From positions 124,001 through 188,000 of the forward strand of contig NZ_FNDK01000002.1 of NCBI RefSeq assembly GCF_900099605.1: a stretch of DNA of 64,000 bases. The letters are read 5' to 3'. Below are positions 42,710 to 51,643 of this stretch, piece by piece. The number at the start of each line of letters is the position of its first letter. Within the stretch, counting starts at the first letter, position 1. The DNA comes from Alteribacillus persepolensis (GTDB lineage Bacteria > Bacillota > Bacilli > Bacillales > Marinococcaceae). A program made the position numbers and the translations under genes. The notes beneath the pieces were generated by a model that saw only the letters and a list, made by a program, of their open reading frames with translations, was not told the origin of the DNA and searched no databases.

Positions 42710-43243
42710 GATTCATCCTCCTCTTTGTGAAGGTTCATTAAAATAGTATCACAACAGGCAGTGATTGGATAGAGCATGATGTTTTGTATCAGCGGGGTAG
42801 AAAGAAATCCATAAGAAAGCAGGACCTGATGGTTAGGTCAGATCCTGCTTGCAGAAGTGCTGCCAAAAGAGGGGGACAGCGGTTTTTACGCAAGGGATGG
42901 GCATGGCGCTTTTGGCAAACGGAGGGTTTTTATAGAGGGGATGGTGTACTAGGACGATGCTAGGGGATTATGTATGTCTGTTGCCCTACTTTTATTTTAC
43001 TGTAAGTTGAAATAATTTCAATAAAATGTAAAAATTAGTAGGAAGATTCATATTTTGTAAGAGTATGTGTGCAATAATTGAATTATTGCTAAGCAAAAAT
43101 TAAGTTTTTGCTGTACATACGGTGCAGTTTTTTTATTCATTCGAATAAAGAAGGTTAAAGTGTCTATGCAAAGACATGCATACAAGCAGACAAGAGCGGG
43201 TAAAGACCAAGGGATGATTATTCAGGAAGGAGTGAGAGGCACG
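42710..43243 (+). promoter_or_regulatory. Structured leader region upstream of aldehyde dehydrogenase
   Basis: Contains, left to right: a hairpin AAGCAGGA.CTGA/TCAG.TCCTGCTT (42817-42850); a perfect 9-bp inverted repeat TGCCAAAAG/CTTTTGGCA spanning 39 bases (42861-42917); the 7-1-7 palindrome TTGAAATAATTTCAA (43007-43021); the 9-1-9 palindrome GCAATAATTGAATTATTGC (43071-43089); a hairpin AGCAAAAA/TTTTTGCT (43092-43112); and a terminator-like stem CTGTAC/GGTGCAG-type with TTTTTTT (43111-43134). The last two share bases 43111-43112. The 7-1-7 palindrome resembles the Fur/PerR box layout. A start at 43160 is open but lacks a ribosome site. Confidence 0.6.
43111..43134 (+). terminator. Terminator-like hairpin ahead of aldehyde dehydrogenase
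   Basis: CTGTAC-ATACG-GTGCAG (one G-T) followed by TTTTTTT, about 110 bases upstream of the gene. It could attenuate transcription of the aldehyde dehydrogenase gene. Confidence 0.65.
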
Positions 43244-44671
43244 ATGGATACACGATTATATATAAATGGAGAATGGAAGCCAGCAGAAAAAGGAACATTT
43301 GCAGTAATAAATCCAGCGAATGGCGAGCAGATCGGCAGTGCCGCAGATGGAGGGCGGATAGAAACGAAGCAAGCCATACACGCAGCTGAAGCAGCTCTTC
43401 CGAAATGGTCAGCGTTAACGGCGCAAGAAAGAGCCGGGTATTTAAAAGAAATGCATCGTTTAATGATGGAAAAGCAAGATGAGCTTGGTGAGCTGATCAC
43501 AAAAGAAATGGGAAAGCCGTTACAAGAAGCAAAAGGAGAAATAGCGTATGCTGCTTCGTTTCTGGAATGGTTTGCTGAAGAGGCCAAGCGCGTGTACGGA
43601 AAAACGATTCCAGCAAGTAATGAGAATAAACGGATGATGGTGATCAAACAGCCAGTAGGTGTTGTTGGTGCAATTACACCGTGGAACTTCCCGCAAGGCA
43701 TGGTGACGAGAAAGGTAGCGCCTGCGATTGCAGCTGGCTGTACGGTTGTATTAAAGCCTGGAGAAGACACACCGTTTTCTGCTGTGAAATTTGCTGAAAT
43801 CTGTGAAGAAGCTGGACTTCCAAAGGGAGTGTTCAACGTAGTAACCGGAGAGTCTGCATCGGAGATCGGTGAGGAAATGATGGAACATGAAGTCGTACGA
43901 AAAATAACGTTTACCGGCTCGACAGAAGTAGGGCGTCTATTAATGAAACAAGGCGCAGAGCACATCAAAAAACTGTCGCTGGAACTGGGCGGACATGCAC
44001 CAATTATTGTCCTTGACGATGCCGATATCGATAAAGCAGTCGCAGGTGCCATTGCATCGAAATTCCGCAATGCCGGTCAAACGTGTGTATGCGGAAACCG
44101 TATTTACGTACAAAAAGATATTTATGAGACGTTTGTGGAGAAGTTTCAAGCTGCAGCTGAAAAACTAACAGTTGGTGACGGCATGCAAAAGGGAGTGGAC
44201 ATTGGCCCGCTCATTAACAAAGACGGCTATGAAAAAGTCGACCGTCACGTGAAGGATGCTGTCAGCAAAGGGGCAGAGCTGGTCACTGGCGGGGAAGGAT
44301 ATGAAGAGAGCGGTGCATATTTTTACGAGCCAACCGTGTTGAAAAACATGACGAGTGATATGGTGATTATGGAAGAAGAAACGTTCGGGCCTGTAGCGCC
44401 TGTACAAAAAATTACGAGTGATGAAGAAGGCATCCGCCTTGCGAATAACTCAAAATACGGATTGGCGGCTTATTTCTTTACCGAAAACATGAGCCGCGGC
44501 ATGAAAGTTGCGGAAGGGCTGGAGTTTGGTATTGTCGGCTGGAACGACGGTGTGCCGTCTGCTGCTCAAGCGCCATTTGGCGGCTGGAAACAAAGCGGTT
44601 TGGACCGTGAAGGCGGCAGTGAGGGAATCGAAGCCTTTGTCGAAACAAAATACATCTCGATGGGATTATAA
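43244..44671 (+). CDS. NAD(P)-dependent aldehyde dehydrogenase (succinate-semialdehyde type)
   Basis: Oxidises an aldehyde, probably succinate semialdehyde, to the acid. 475 residues, start at the ATG after GGAAGGAGTGAGAGG. Signatures: 'GAITPWNFPQGM' (cofactor and oxyanion region), 'GCTVVLKPGEDTPFSA', 'KITFTGSTEVGRLLM', catalytic Glu in 'LELGGHAPII', and catalytic Cys in 'NAGQTCVCGNRIYV' near 280. The C-terminal 'PFGGWKQSGLDREGGSEGIEAFVETKYISMGL' fits the GabD group. No gabT neighbour, so the physiological substrate remains open. It is preceded by an elaborate leader and followed by the second structured element. Confidence 0.92.
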   Translation: MDTRLYINGEWKPAEKGTFAVINPANGEQIGSAADGGRIETKQAIHAAEAALPKWSALTAQERAGYLKEMHRLMMEKQDELGELITKEMGKPLQEAKGEIAYAASFLEWFAEEAKRVYGKTIPASNENKRMMVIKQPVGVVGAITPWNFPQGMVTRKVAPAIAAGCTVVLKPGEDTPFSAVKFAEICEEAGLPKGVFNVVTGESASEIGEEMMEHEVVRKITFTGSTEVGRLLMKQGAEHIKKLSLELGGHAPIIVLDDADIDKAVAGAIASKFRNAGQTCVCGNRIYVQKDIYETFVEKFQAAAEKLTVGDGMQKGVDIGPLINKDGYEKVDRHVKDAVSKGAELVTGGEGYEESGAYFYEPTVLKNMTSDMVIMEEETFGPVAPVQKITSDEEGIRLANNSKYGLAAYFFTENMSRGMKVAEGLEFGIVGWNDGVPSAAQAPFGGWKQSGLDREGGSEGIEAFVETKYISMGL

Positions 44672-44680
44672 AGAAGAACG

Positions 44681-45030
44681 GCGAGGCTGGGAGAAATCTA
44701 AAACAGGTTACGCAAAAGCCAAAACAATAAGATAGGAAAATATATGATAAGTAAGGGTAGTTAACGTATGGAGACCCCAGCGGGACGTCGGCTAAAACCA
44801 GTCGTATCGTGTGGCCGGCGCCGACACTAGTACGTCCTGTGCGTCGCAGCACGAGCTAAAGGTCTGCTTGGTAAAGGCTCTTTCTTTACCAAGTGAGTTG
44901 AGGCCGTGCCTGCAGAACGCGAAGGATGTTGACAGAGCAGCGTTAGAACTTACTGTTATAATCACACAGCCTAAACTGATCTGCAGTAAATGGTTAGGCT
45001 TATTCCATACGTTTGGCTCAGCCTCGTTCT
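44681..45030 (-). repeat. Structured dispersed element, copy 2 (inverted)
   Basis: Its leftward reading matches copy 1 (13077-13437) along nearly its whole length, in reverse orientation, at roughly three-quarters identity by eye. Shared parts are the GAGGCTGGGA ends, GGAGACCCC.GCGGGACGTCGGCTAA, GTGTGGCC.GCGCCGACAC, CGTCCTGTGCGTCG and GGTAAAG/CTTTACC. The hairpin at the end has different stem bases (AGCCTAA...TTAGGCT, 44970-45000) from copy 1 (AATAATCC...GGATTATT) yet the pairing is kept. Frames inside it are shadows. Confidence 0.85.
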
Positions 45031-45135
45031 GCTGCTTTGTCTTCCATTGTATTAGACGCATATGACAGCTAAACATCTTGCGTCCAAGGAATGCTGCACT
45101 TTATTTTTAAAATTTTAAAATAGTTTGAATTTTCA

Positions 45136-45165
45136 TTGACGGTTTGTTCGTTTTTCTGCTATATT
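45136..45165 (+). promoter_or_regulatory. Sigma-A promoter of cold-shock gene
   Basis: TTGACG, 18 bases, TATATT, giving a leader of about 40 bases before the ATG at 45214. Confidence 0.7.
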
Positions 45166-45213
45166 AAAAAGGTGGGAAAGGCCCGCGCATTACGTTCGAA
45201 AGGAATGTGGAGA

Positions 45214-45411
45214 ATGCAAGGAAAAGTAAAATGGTTTAATAATGAAAAAGGTTTTGGGTTTATTGAGCGTGAAGACGGAGACGATGTGTTTGTACATTAT
45301 TCCGCTATTAATGCTGAAGGGTTCAAATCACTTGAAGAAGGACAAGAGGTGGAATTTGATATTGTAGAAGGTGCGCGCGGTCCGCAGGCTGCAAATGTGA
45401 ATAAACTATAA
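45214..45411 (+). CDS. Cold-shock protein (CspA/CspB family)
   Basis: 65-residue single cold-shock domain. The RNA-binding motifs are both intact: '[18 protein letters not shown]' (RNP-1 KGFGFIE) and '[10 protein letters not shown]' (RNP-2 VFVHY). It acts as an RNA chaperone that keeps mRNA unstructured. ATG 45214 follows AAAGGAATG and gives the family's usual length; an upstream start at 45136 overlaps the promoter. The leader is short, unlike the long thermosensor leaders of some csp genes. Position beside hpf is shared with other Bacilli. Confidence 0.95.
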   Translation: MQGKVKWFNNEKGFGFIEREDGDDVFVHYSAINAEGFKSLEEGQEVEFDIVEGARGPQAANVNKL

Positions 45412-45420
45412 ATACAATAT

Positions 45421-45457
45421 ACAAAAAGTCCGTTTTTATTAAAGAGACGGGCTTTTT
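45421..45457 (+). terminator. Terminator of cold-shock gene
   Basis: AAAAAGTCCGT / ACGGGCTTTTTT with a loop of about 13 bases. Confidence 0.85.
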
Positions 45458-45826
45458 TCATACCGATAGGAAAGTGCAGCCATTTGAGTGTAAGTGAATC
45501 ACCGATGTTTTTACAATGTGGAGGAAGCCCGTATAAGGGAGCTTGGGCTATCGCTTGCGGCTTGAAGGCTCAGCGTCAGCCAAGTTTCTTTAGAGGTGCT
45601 GGTGCAGCAGTGTGACATTTTTGTGAAGTTCCGTTGTTTTTTTAATATTGTGAAAAAATAAAAATGCTGTCAGATTGGCTGTCAGCGGTGTCTTACGTTT
45701 CTCTTTTCGACAAGAGTCACGTTTCTTGTTCCTTTTTTCGATGTATTTTGACTAAATTTCGGTTTTAAGAAGGACTTGCAGCGTGAATATAGAATAGTAA
45801 CAGTATCGAAAGGAGGAGTTTACTTG
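45458..45826. other. Spacer before hpf with repeat-like sequence
   Basis: No gene. A GC-rich block at about 45480-45610 includes AGCCAAGTTTCTTTAGAGGTGC, loosely like the CCAAACTTCCTTCTTTCAGGG motif of other spacers (17338, 34034). TTGACT near 45748 and AAAGGAGGAG at 45809-45818 are the only hpf signals I can point to; a complete promoter is not clear. Confidence 0.4.
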
Positions 45827-46414
45827 ATGGAATATAATATTCGTGGTGAAAACCTAGAGGTAACTCCGGCACTAAAGAATTATGTGGAAAAGAAAGTAGG
45901 GAAACTCGAGCGCTACTTTGATACAACACCTTCTGCTGATGTGCATGTAAAAATGCAGGTGCACAATAGCGAACATATTATTGAAGTAACTGTGCCAATG
46001 TCTCAGCTGCTTTTGCGGGCAGAAGAGACGCACACAGATATGTATGCAGCGATTGATCTTGTCGTAGAGAAACTTGAGCGGCAAATCCGCAAGCATAAAA
46101 CGAAAGTGAATCGAAAGCTGCGTCAAAATGGCAGCGTGAAATATATGTTTAAGGATAATATTGAAGATTTGAATGAGGAAATTGTCAATGGCGAGTTAAA
46201 AAACGGAGAGTTTCCGGGTGATGATATCGATGACTATGAAATTGTGCGTACGAAGCGGTTTAACTTGAAACCAATGGATACGGAAGAAGCTATCTTGCAA
46301 ATGGATATGCTTGGCCACAATTTCTTTGTCTTTTCCAATGCGGTTAACGGCGATACCAATGTGGTGTACCGCAGAAAAGATGGACGCTATGGCTTAATCG
46401 AGCCGGAATCATAA
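45827..46414 (+). CDS. hpf: Ribosome hibernation promoting factor, long form
   Basis: 195 residues; start at the ATG after AAAGGAGGAG (an earlier in-frame start at 45776 has no ribosome site). N-terminal ribosome-binding domain: 'MEYNIRGENLEVTPALKNYVEKKVGKLERYF', 'VTVPMSQLLLRAEETHTDMYAAIDLVVEKLERQIRKHKTK'. C-terminal dimerisation domain: 'EEAILQMDMLGHNFFVFSNA', 'VVYRRKDGRYGLIEP'. Dimerises 70S ribosomes into inactive 100S particles when growth stops. It lies upstream of secA as yvyD does in B. subtilis. A hairpin (GAAG.TGGCTG/GCAGCC.CTTC) follows at about 46460-46496. Confidence 0.96.
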   Translation: MEYNIRGENLEVTPALKNYVEKKVGKLERYFDTTPSADVHVKMQVHNSEHIIEVTVPMSQLLLRAEETHTDMYAAIDLVVEKLERQIRKHKTKVNRKLRQNGSVKYMFKDNIEDLNEEIVNGELKNGEFPGDDIDDYEIVRTKRFNLKPMDTEEAILQMDMLGHNFFVFSNAVNGDTNVVYRRKDGRYGLIEPES

Positions 46415-46459
46415 AACAGCGTGTGCATAATCGTTTTTGTTTTTCAAAACGTATATAAA

Positions 46460-46496
46460 TAGGAAGCTGGCTGTCTCGTTCGGGGGCAGCCTTCTT
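46460..46496 (+). terminator. Hairpin after hpf
   Basis: GAAGCTGGCTG / GCAGCCTTCTTC pair imperfectly around a loop of about 11 bases. The T-run is poor (CTTCTTCTGT), so termination is plausible but not certain. Confidence 0.45.
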
Positions 46497-46668
46497 CTGT
46501 GCCTCTAAAGGCGGCCTGTTTGTCCCGTTGTAAGGAGAATTGGAAACTGATAAAATGAGAACTAAGTGTGAAAAGGAGGGAGGCAGTGGTTTGCTGTGTG
46601 CGAAATAAAAGCACTACTGCCTGCTTGATATATTCCTTTACAGGAAAAGAGAGGACGATGATAGCGTC

Positions 46669-49197
46669 ATGATCGGTTTACTCAAAAAAGTAATCGGTGA
46701 TACGAACCAGCGAACCGTGAAAAAACTGCAAAAAACCGTGGACGACATTGAAAGCTATGCAGATGAGATGAACAGGCTTTCTGATAAAAATCTGCAAGAA
46801 AAAACGGAAGCGTTTAAAGAACGCTTCCAAAATGGCGAGTCTTTGGACAAACTTCTTCCAGAAGCTTATGCGGTTGTCAGAGAAGCTGCGACTCGTGTTC
46901 TTGGCCTAACCCCATTTCGTGTTCAATTAATGGGGGCAATTGCCCTGCACCAAGGAGACATTGCCGAGATGAAAACCGGGGAAGGGAAAACCTTGGTGGC
47001 AACAATGCCGGTGTATTTAAATGCATTGACTGGAAAAGGCGTGCATGTCGTAACAGTCAATGACTATTTGGCTGGGCGCGATAGCGAGACAATGGGAGAG
47101 TTGTATCGCTTTTTAGGATTAACAGTTGGCTTGAACCAAAAAGGAATGAGCAAAGAAGAAAAGAAAGAAGCGTATCAAGCTGATATTACGTATGGTACCA
47201 ACAACGAGTTTGGTTTCGACTATCTGCGTGATAACATGGTGCTTTATAAAGAGCAAATGGTACAGCGCCCGCTCCACTTTGCTGTTGTCGACGAAGTGGA
47301 CTCTATTTTAGTCGATGAAGCGAGAACACCGCTTATTATTTCTGGGTCGGTCGAGCAGTCCACAAAGTTATATATGGCAGCCGATGCGTTTGTACGCCGC
47401 TTGAAGCTGGATGAAGACTATACGTATGATGAAAAAACGAAAAATGTGCAAATGACAGAAGAGGGTGTCAACAAAGCAGAACAAGCCTTTCAGATTGATA
47501 ACCTGTTTGACCAAAAGCACGTACAGCTGATTCACCATATTAACCAGGCCTTAAAAGCGCACGTGTCGATGCATCGTGACAGTGACTATGTTGTAGAAGA
47601 AGGACAAGTTGTCATTGTCGATCAATTTACGGGGCGTTTAATGAAAGGCCGACGGTACAGTGACGGCCTTCATCAAGCGATTGAAGCAAAAGAAGGCTTG
47701 CAAGTACAAAAAGAAAGCATGACGCTTGCATCGATTACGTTTCAAAACTACTTCCGCATGTATGAAAAGCTGGCCGGTATGACAGGGACCGCAAAAACGG
47801 AGGAAGAAGAGTTTCGCAACATTTATGGTATGAATGTCACGGCGATTCCAACGAACAAACCGATTATTCGTGACGACAAGCCTGACTTGATTTACAAAAC
47901 ACGAGAAGCGAAGTTTCGAGCAGCGGCAGATAAAATTGAAGAGCTCTATAAAAAAGGACAGCCCGTACTAGTCGGAACTGTAAGCGTAGATACGTCAGAG
48001 CTTGTATCACGGTTGTTGAAAAAGCGGAAAGTTCCTCACAATGTATTGAATGCGAAAAACCATGAAAACGAAGCAAAAATTATTGAAGATGCCGGCCAAA
48101 AAGGTGTGGTAACAATTGCAACAAACATGGCCGGGCGCGGCACAGATATCAAGCTTGGTGAGGGAGTCATTGATTTAGGCGGGTTGTACGTGATCGGAAC
48201 GGAGCGTCATGAAAGCCGCCGGATTGATAATCAGCTGCGCGGACGTTCCGGCCGTCAGGGTGATCCGGGAGCATCACAGTTTTACCTTTCCATGGAAGAT
48301 GAATTGATGCGCCGCTTTGGTTCGGAGAACATGCGAGGCATGATGGAGCGGTTAGGTATGGAAGATGACCAGCCGATTGAAAGCAAGCTGGTCAGCCGTG
48401 CGGTGGAACAAGCACAAAAACGCGTTGAAGGCCATAACTTTGATGCGCGTAAACAAATTTTGCAGTACGATGATGTGATGCGTGAGCAGCGTGATATCAT
48501 TTATGCGCAGCGAATGGAAGTATTAGAGTCAGATAACCTCAGTAATATTGTGAAAAACATGATGAAGTCTGTAGTAGAGCGTGCGGTCAAATTGTATACC
48601 CCGGAAGAAAGTGTGCCGGAAGACTGGGATTTAGACTCACTTGTCAATTATTTGCGCGGCACGGTACTCGACGCAGACGATATTGAGGTAAAAGATATAA
48701 AAGGCCTCGAACCAGAAGAAATCATCGAGCTTGTTTTAGAGAAAATAAACGAGCGTTATGCTGCAAAAGAAGAAGAGTTGACGCCGGATACTATGCGCGA
48801 ATTTGAAAAAGTAATTATGCTCCGCGCGGTCGACCGAAAATGGATGAATCACATCGATCAGATGGATCAGCTTCGTCAAGGCATTCATTTAAGAGCGTAC
48901 GGACAAAACGATCCACTTCGTGAATACAAATTTGAAGGCTTTAACATGTTTGAAGATATGATTGCTTCTATTGAAGAAGAAGTCGCTACGTATGTTATGA
49001 AAGCGCAGGTACGAAACAATCTCGAGCGCCAGGAAGTAGCCGAAGGAAAAGCCGTACACGGCAATAATACCGAACGCCAGGATCAAAAACGCCGTCCAGT
49101 GCGAAAAACAGAAAATGTTGGACGGAACCAGCCTTGTCCATGTGGAAGCGGTAAGAAATACAAACATTGTCATGGTCGTCAAGAAGCCGCGCAATAA
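46669..49197 (+). CDS. secA: Preprotein translocase ATPase SecA
   Basis: Motor that drives unfolded preproteins through SecYEG. 842 residues, full length. The N-terminal '[20 protein letters not shown]' is followed by Walker A '[14 protein letters not shown]', '[12 protein letters not shown]', DEAD-type '[21 protein letters not shown]', and motif VI '[15 protein letters not shown]'. The C-terminus keeps the zinc-binding SEC-C motif '[14 protein letters not shown]'. Position before prfB is as in B. subtilis. AGAGAGGACG is the likely ribosome site. Essential housekeeping gene. Confidence 0.98.
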   Translation: MIGLLKKVIGDTNQRTVKKLQKTVDDIESYADEMNRLSDKNLQEKTEAFKERFQNGESLDKLLPEAYAVVREAATRVLGLTPFRVQLMGAIALHQGDIAEMKTGEGKTLVATMPVYLNALTGKGVHVVTVNDYLAGRDSETMGELYRFLGLTVGLNQKGMSKEEKKEAYQADITYGTNNEFGFDYLRDNMVLYKEQMVQRPLHFAVVDEVDSILVDEARTPLIISGSVEQSTKLYMAADAFVRRLKLDEDYTYDEKTKNVQMTEEGVNKAEQAFQIDNLFDQKHVQLIHHINQALKAHVSMHRDSDYVVEEGQVVIVDQFTGRLMKGRRYSDGLHQAIEAKEGLQVQKESMTLASITFQNYFRMYEKLAGMTGTAKTEEEEFRNIYGMNVTAIPTNKPIIRDDKPDLIYKTREAKFRAAADKIEELYKKGQPVLVGTVSVDTSELVSRLLKKRKVPHNVLNAKNHENEAKIIEDAGQKGVVTIATNMAGRGTDIKLGEGVIDLGGLYVIGTERHESRRIDNQLRGRSGRQGDPGASQFYLSMEDELMRRFGSENMRGMMERLGMEDDQPIESKLVSRAVEQAQKRVEGHNFDARKQILQYDDVMREQRDIIYAQRMEVLESDNLSNIVKNMMKSVVERAVKLYTPEESVPEDWDLDSLVNYLRGTVLDADDIEVKDIKGLEPEEIIELVLEKINERYAAKEEELTPDTMREFEKVIMLRAVDRKWMNHIDQMDQLRQGIHLRAYGQNDPLREYKFEGFNMFEDMIASIEEEVATYVMKAQVRNNLERQEVAEGKAVHGNNTERQDQKRRPVRKTENVGRNQPCPCGSGKKYKHCHGRQEAAQ

Positions 49198-49546
49198 TGC
49201 TGCTTGAAAAAAGGATTGCCTCATTAGTTTATGGTTGATGAATATCAGCCGAAGTACATGTAGATTCCTGCGGGAGAGATAAAAGCTAAAGGTCTTGCAG
49301 GGGACGGCTTTTGCTTAAGAAGAGGCAGAAGTGCTGCCCCGCGGAAAGTGAAGTGTATGTCAGCGGTGAAAAGTCTTTTGGGACATTTACACTGCTGGCA
49401 TTAGTGAATCATTGGTGTCGTTAATAGGAAGCAGAAATTTATATACGTGCGCTCAAGGAAAGCATGAGAAAGCCGCCGGCAGCTGCTGATTAGAAATGCG
49501 GCATTCCGCTGCATTTAACGTGATTTTACACAAGAGGTGAGACATA
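49198..49546. repeat. Spacer with REP-like GC-rich repeat between secA and prfB
   Basis: At 49236-49385 a repeat-like block has ends around TCAGCCGAAGTACATGTAGA-TTCCTGCGGG and CCCGCGGAAAGTGAAGTGTATGTCAGC, which form an imperfect inverted pair (CCTGCGGG/CCCGCGG; CATGTAGATT/GTGTATG). GCAGAAGTGCTGCC at 49326 forms a small hairpin and recurs at 42851-42864. No gene and no terminator for secA seen. A GAGGTGAG ribosome site precedes prfB. Confidence 0.55.
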
Positions 49547-50657
49547 ATGGATATGGCAGACATTCGAAATGAACTTTCCAATATGGCTAAGCGTTTAGCG
49601 GATTTCAGGGGGTCTCTTTGACCTGGCAGAGAAGGAAGAACGCATTGCCGAGCTGGAAGAGAAAATGACCGAACCCGGTTTTTGGGATAAGCCGGATGAA
49701 TCAAAAAAAATCATTGATGAATCGAATACGCTGAAGGAATCAGTAAATGGTTTCAAAGAAATGGCGAACATGTACGATGATTTAGAAGTGTCTTATGAGC
49801 TTGTCAAAGAAGAAGATGACGCAGATTTGCAGGAAGAACTCGAAGAAGGCGTAAAGACGTTACAAGACAAAATCAATGTCTTTGAGCTGCAAATGCTTCT
49901 TAGTGAACCTTATGATAAAAACAATGCGATTCTTGAGCTGCACCCAGGTGCAGGCGGAACGGAATCACAAGATTGGGCAGAGATGCTGTTACGTATGTAC
50001 AAACGCTGGGCTGACCAAAAAGGGTTTGGGGTGGAAACACTTGACTTTCTGCCTGGTGATGAAGCAGGTGTGAAAAGTGTGACTCTTCATATTAAAGGGC
50101 ACAATGCATACGGGTACTTAAAAGCAGAAAAAGGGGTTCATCGTTTAGTAAGAATTTCACCATTTGATTCATCCGGTCGTCGTCATACCTCGTTTGTTTC
50201 GTGTGATGTGATGCCGGAGATGGATGATAATGTGGAAGTGGAAATCAACAGTGAAGACTTGAAAATTGATACCTACCGCTCAAGTGGTGCAGGTGGACAG
50301 CATGTGAATACGACCGATTCTGCGGTGCGTATTACCCACCTTCCAACAAACACCGTCGTTACATGTCAAAACGAACGTTCGCAAATTAAAAACCGGGAAC
50401 AAGCCATGAAAATGCTGCGTGCAAAGCTTTACCAAATGAAGATAGAAGAGCAGCAGCGCGAATTAAATGAAATCAAAGGGGAACAAAAGGAAATCGGCTG
50501 GGGAAGCCAAATTCGCTCTTACGTATTCCACCCTTATAATATGGTGAAAGATCACCGCACAAATCTTGAAATAGGGAACACATCGGCGGTGATGGATGGA
50601 AACATTAATCCGTTTATAGATGAATATTTACGTGCAACAATGAACAATTCATCCTAG
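49547..50657 (+). CDS. prfB: Peptide chain release factor 2 with programmed +1 frameshift
   Basis: Recognises UGA and UAA and triggers peptide release. The gene starts at 49547; after 24 codons an in-frame TGA (49619-49621) interrupts it. Just before it is an AGGGGG Shine-Dalgarno-like tract and the slippery CTT-TGA-C, the classical autoregulatory site. A +1 slip on CTT continues as '[23 protein letters not shown]'. The full product has about 369 residues, with '[13 protein letters not shown]' and the catalytic GGQ in '[20 protein letters not shown]'. RF2 levels thus control their own translation. It is not a mutation. Confidence 0.97.
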
Positions 50658-50708
50658 ATGGCGAAGTGTTTTTGTTTTTTCGTAACAACAACATGACAAG
50701 ACGCAATG

Positions 50709-50738
50709 AAAACTTGGCGGCTCATCGCCAAGTTTTTT
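50709..50738 (+). terminator. prfB terminator
   Basis: AAAACTTGGCG-GCTCAT-CGCCAAGTTTTTT, strong stem with T-run. Confidence 0.96.
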
Positions 50739-50805
50739 CAGCAGCATCTTGTTTGGAAAAATGATCCAAATGTGGAATGGTCATTCTGTTTAGGGGGATA
50801 ATAAT

Positions 50806-51591
50806 ATGGATTTGGAATTAAAAGGAAAAGCCGTTGTTGTGTTAGCATCAAGCAAAGGGTTAGGGAAAGCTTCGGCCCGGGAGTTTGCGTTAGAAGGGGC
50901 TAAGGTGATGCTGTGTGGCAGAAATCAAGAGGTATTGGAAAAAGCAGCGAAAGAAATTGAGACAGAAAGCGGCAGTCCTGTTTTTTGGGAAGTGTGTGAG
51001 GTGTCAAATCAGGAAGACATCGAAGCACTAATGGAAGCTGCAATGGATAAAATGGGGCGGATTGATGTGCTTGTGAACAACGCTGGCGGCCCGCCTGCGG
51101 GGAAATTTGTCGATATGAAAGACAATGATTGGCAGCAAGCGTTTGAATTGACATTGTTTAGTTTTGTGCGAGCTATTCGTGCAGCACTTCCTGAATTAAA
51201 AAAGAACGAAGGGCGTATTGTTAATATTGCTTCCAGTTCAGTAAAAGAGCCGCTTGACAGCTTGATTTTGTCGAATACATTTCGGATGGGGATTGCTGGA
51301 TTATCAAAAAGTTTAGCAAGAGAACTGGCACCCGACGGTGTATTAGTTAATACAATTGGTCCTGGTCGTATTGCGACGGATCGTACAAAAGACTTAGATG
51401 AAAAACGTGCAGAAAAAAACGGTGTTTCTTTTGAAAAGGCAAGACAAGAGGCAGAATCCATGATTCCAATAGGCCGTTACGGCGCTCCGGAAGAGTTTGC
51501 TAAACAAGTGGTATTTCTTGGTTCATTTGCTAATACGTACGTTACCGGGCAAACGCTGTTGGTAGAAGGCGGGCTTGTCAAAGCGTATTAA
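50806..51591 (+). CDS. Short-chain dehydrogenase/reductase
   Basis: 261 residues. NAD(P)-binding Rossmann start 'KGKAVVVLASSKGLGKASAREFALEGAKV' has the TGxxxGxG-type site altered to ASSKGLGK. It continues with 'VNNAGGPPAGKF' and a catalytic region 'VNIASSSVKEPLDSLILSNTFRMGIAGLSKSLARELAPDGVLVNTIGPGRI'. The usual YxxxK is replaced: the position has 'NTFRMGI', with no Tyr-x3-Lys pair, as in the FabG-like YohF/'SDR without YxxxK' subgroup. Activity is therefore uncertain. C-terminal 'VTGQTLLVEGGLVKAY' is typical SDR. Ribosome site GGGGG. Confidence 0.85.
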   Translation: MDLELKGKAVVVLASSKGLGKASAREFALEGAKVMLCGRNQEVLEKAAKEIETESGSPVFWEVCEVSNQEDIEALMEAAMDKMGRIDVLVNNAGGPPAGKFVDMKDNDWQQAFELTLFSFVRAIRAALPELKKNEGRIVNIASSSVKEPLDSLILSNTFRMGIAGLSKSLARELAPDGVLVNTIGPGRIATDRTKDLDEKRAEKNGVSFEKARQEAESMIPIGRYGAPEEFAKQVVFLGSFANTYVTGQTLLVEGGLVKAY

Positions 51592-51643
51592 AACGGCTCA
51601 TTGATAAACAGCATTGTAAGCCCCAGCAGCAGGAGGAATGGAG

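Noticed and set aside
44690-45060. Frames of 84-124 codons within the second structured element
   Set aside because: They fall in a palindrome-rich repeat whose copy at 13 kb does not keep the frames open.
49547-49665. Early TGA in prfB looking like an inactivating mutation
   Set aside because: The AGGGGG plus CTT-TGA-C context is the classical programmed +1 site of RF2; the gene is intact.
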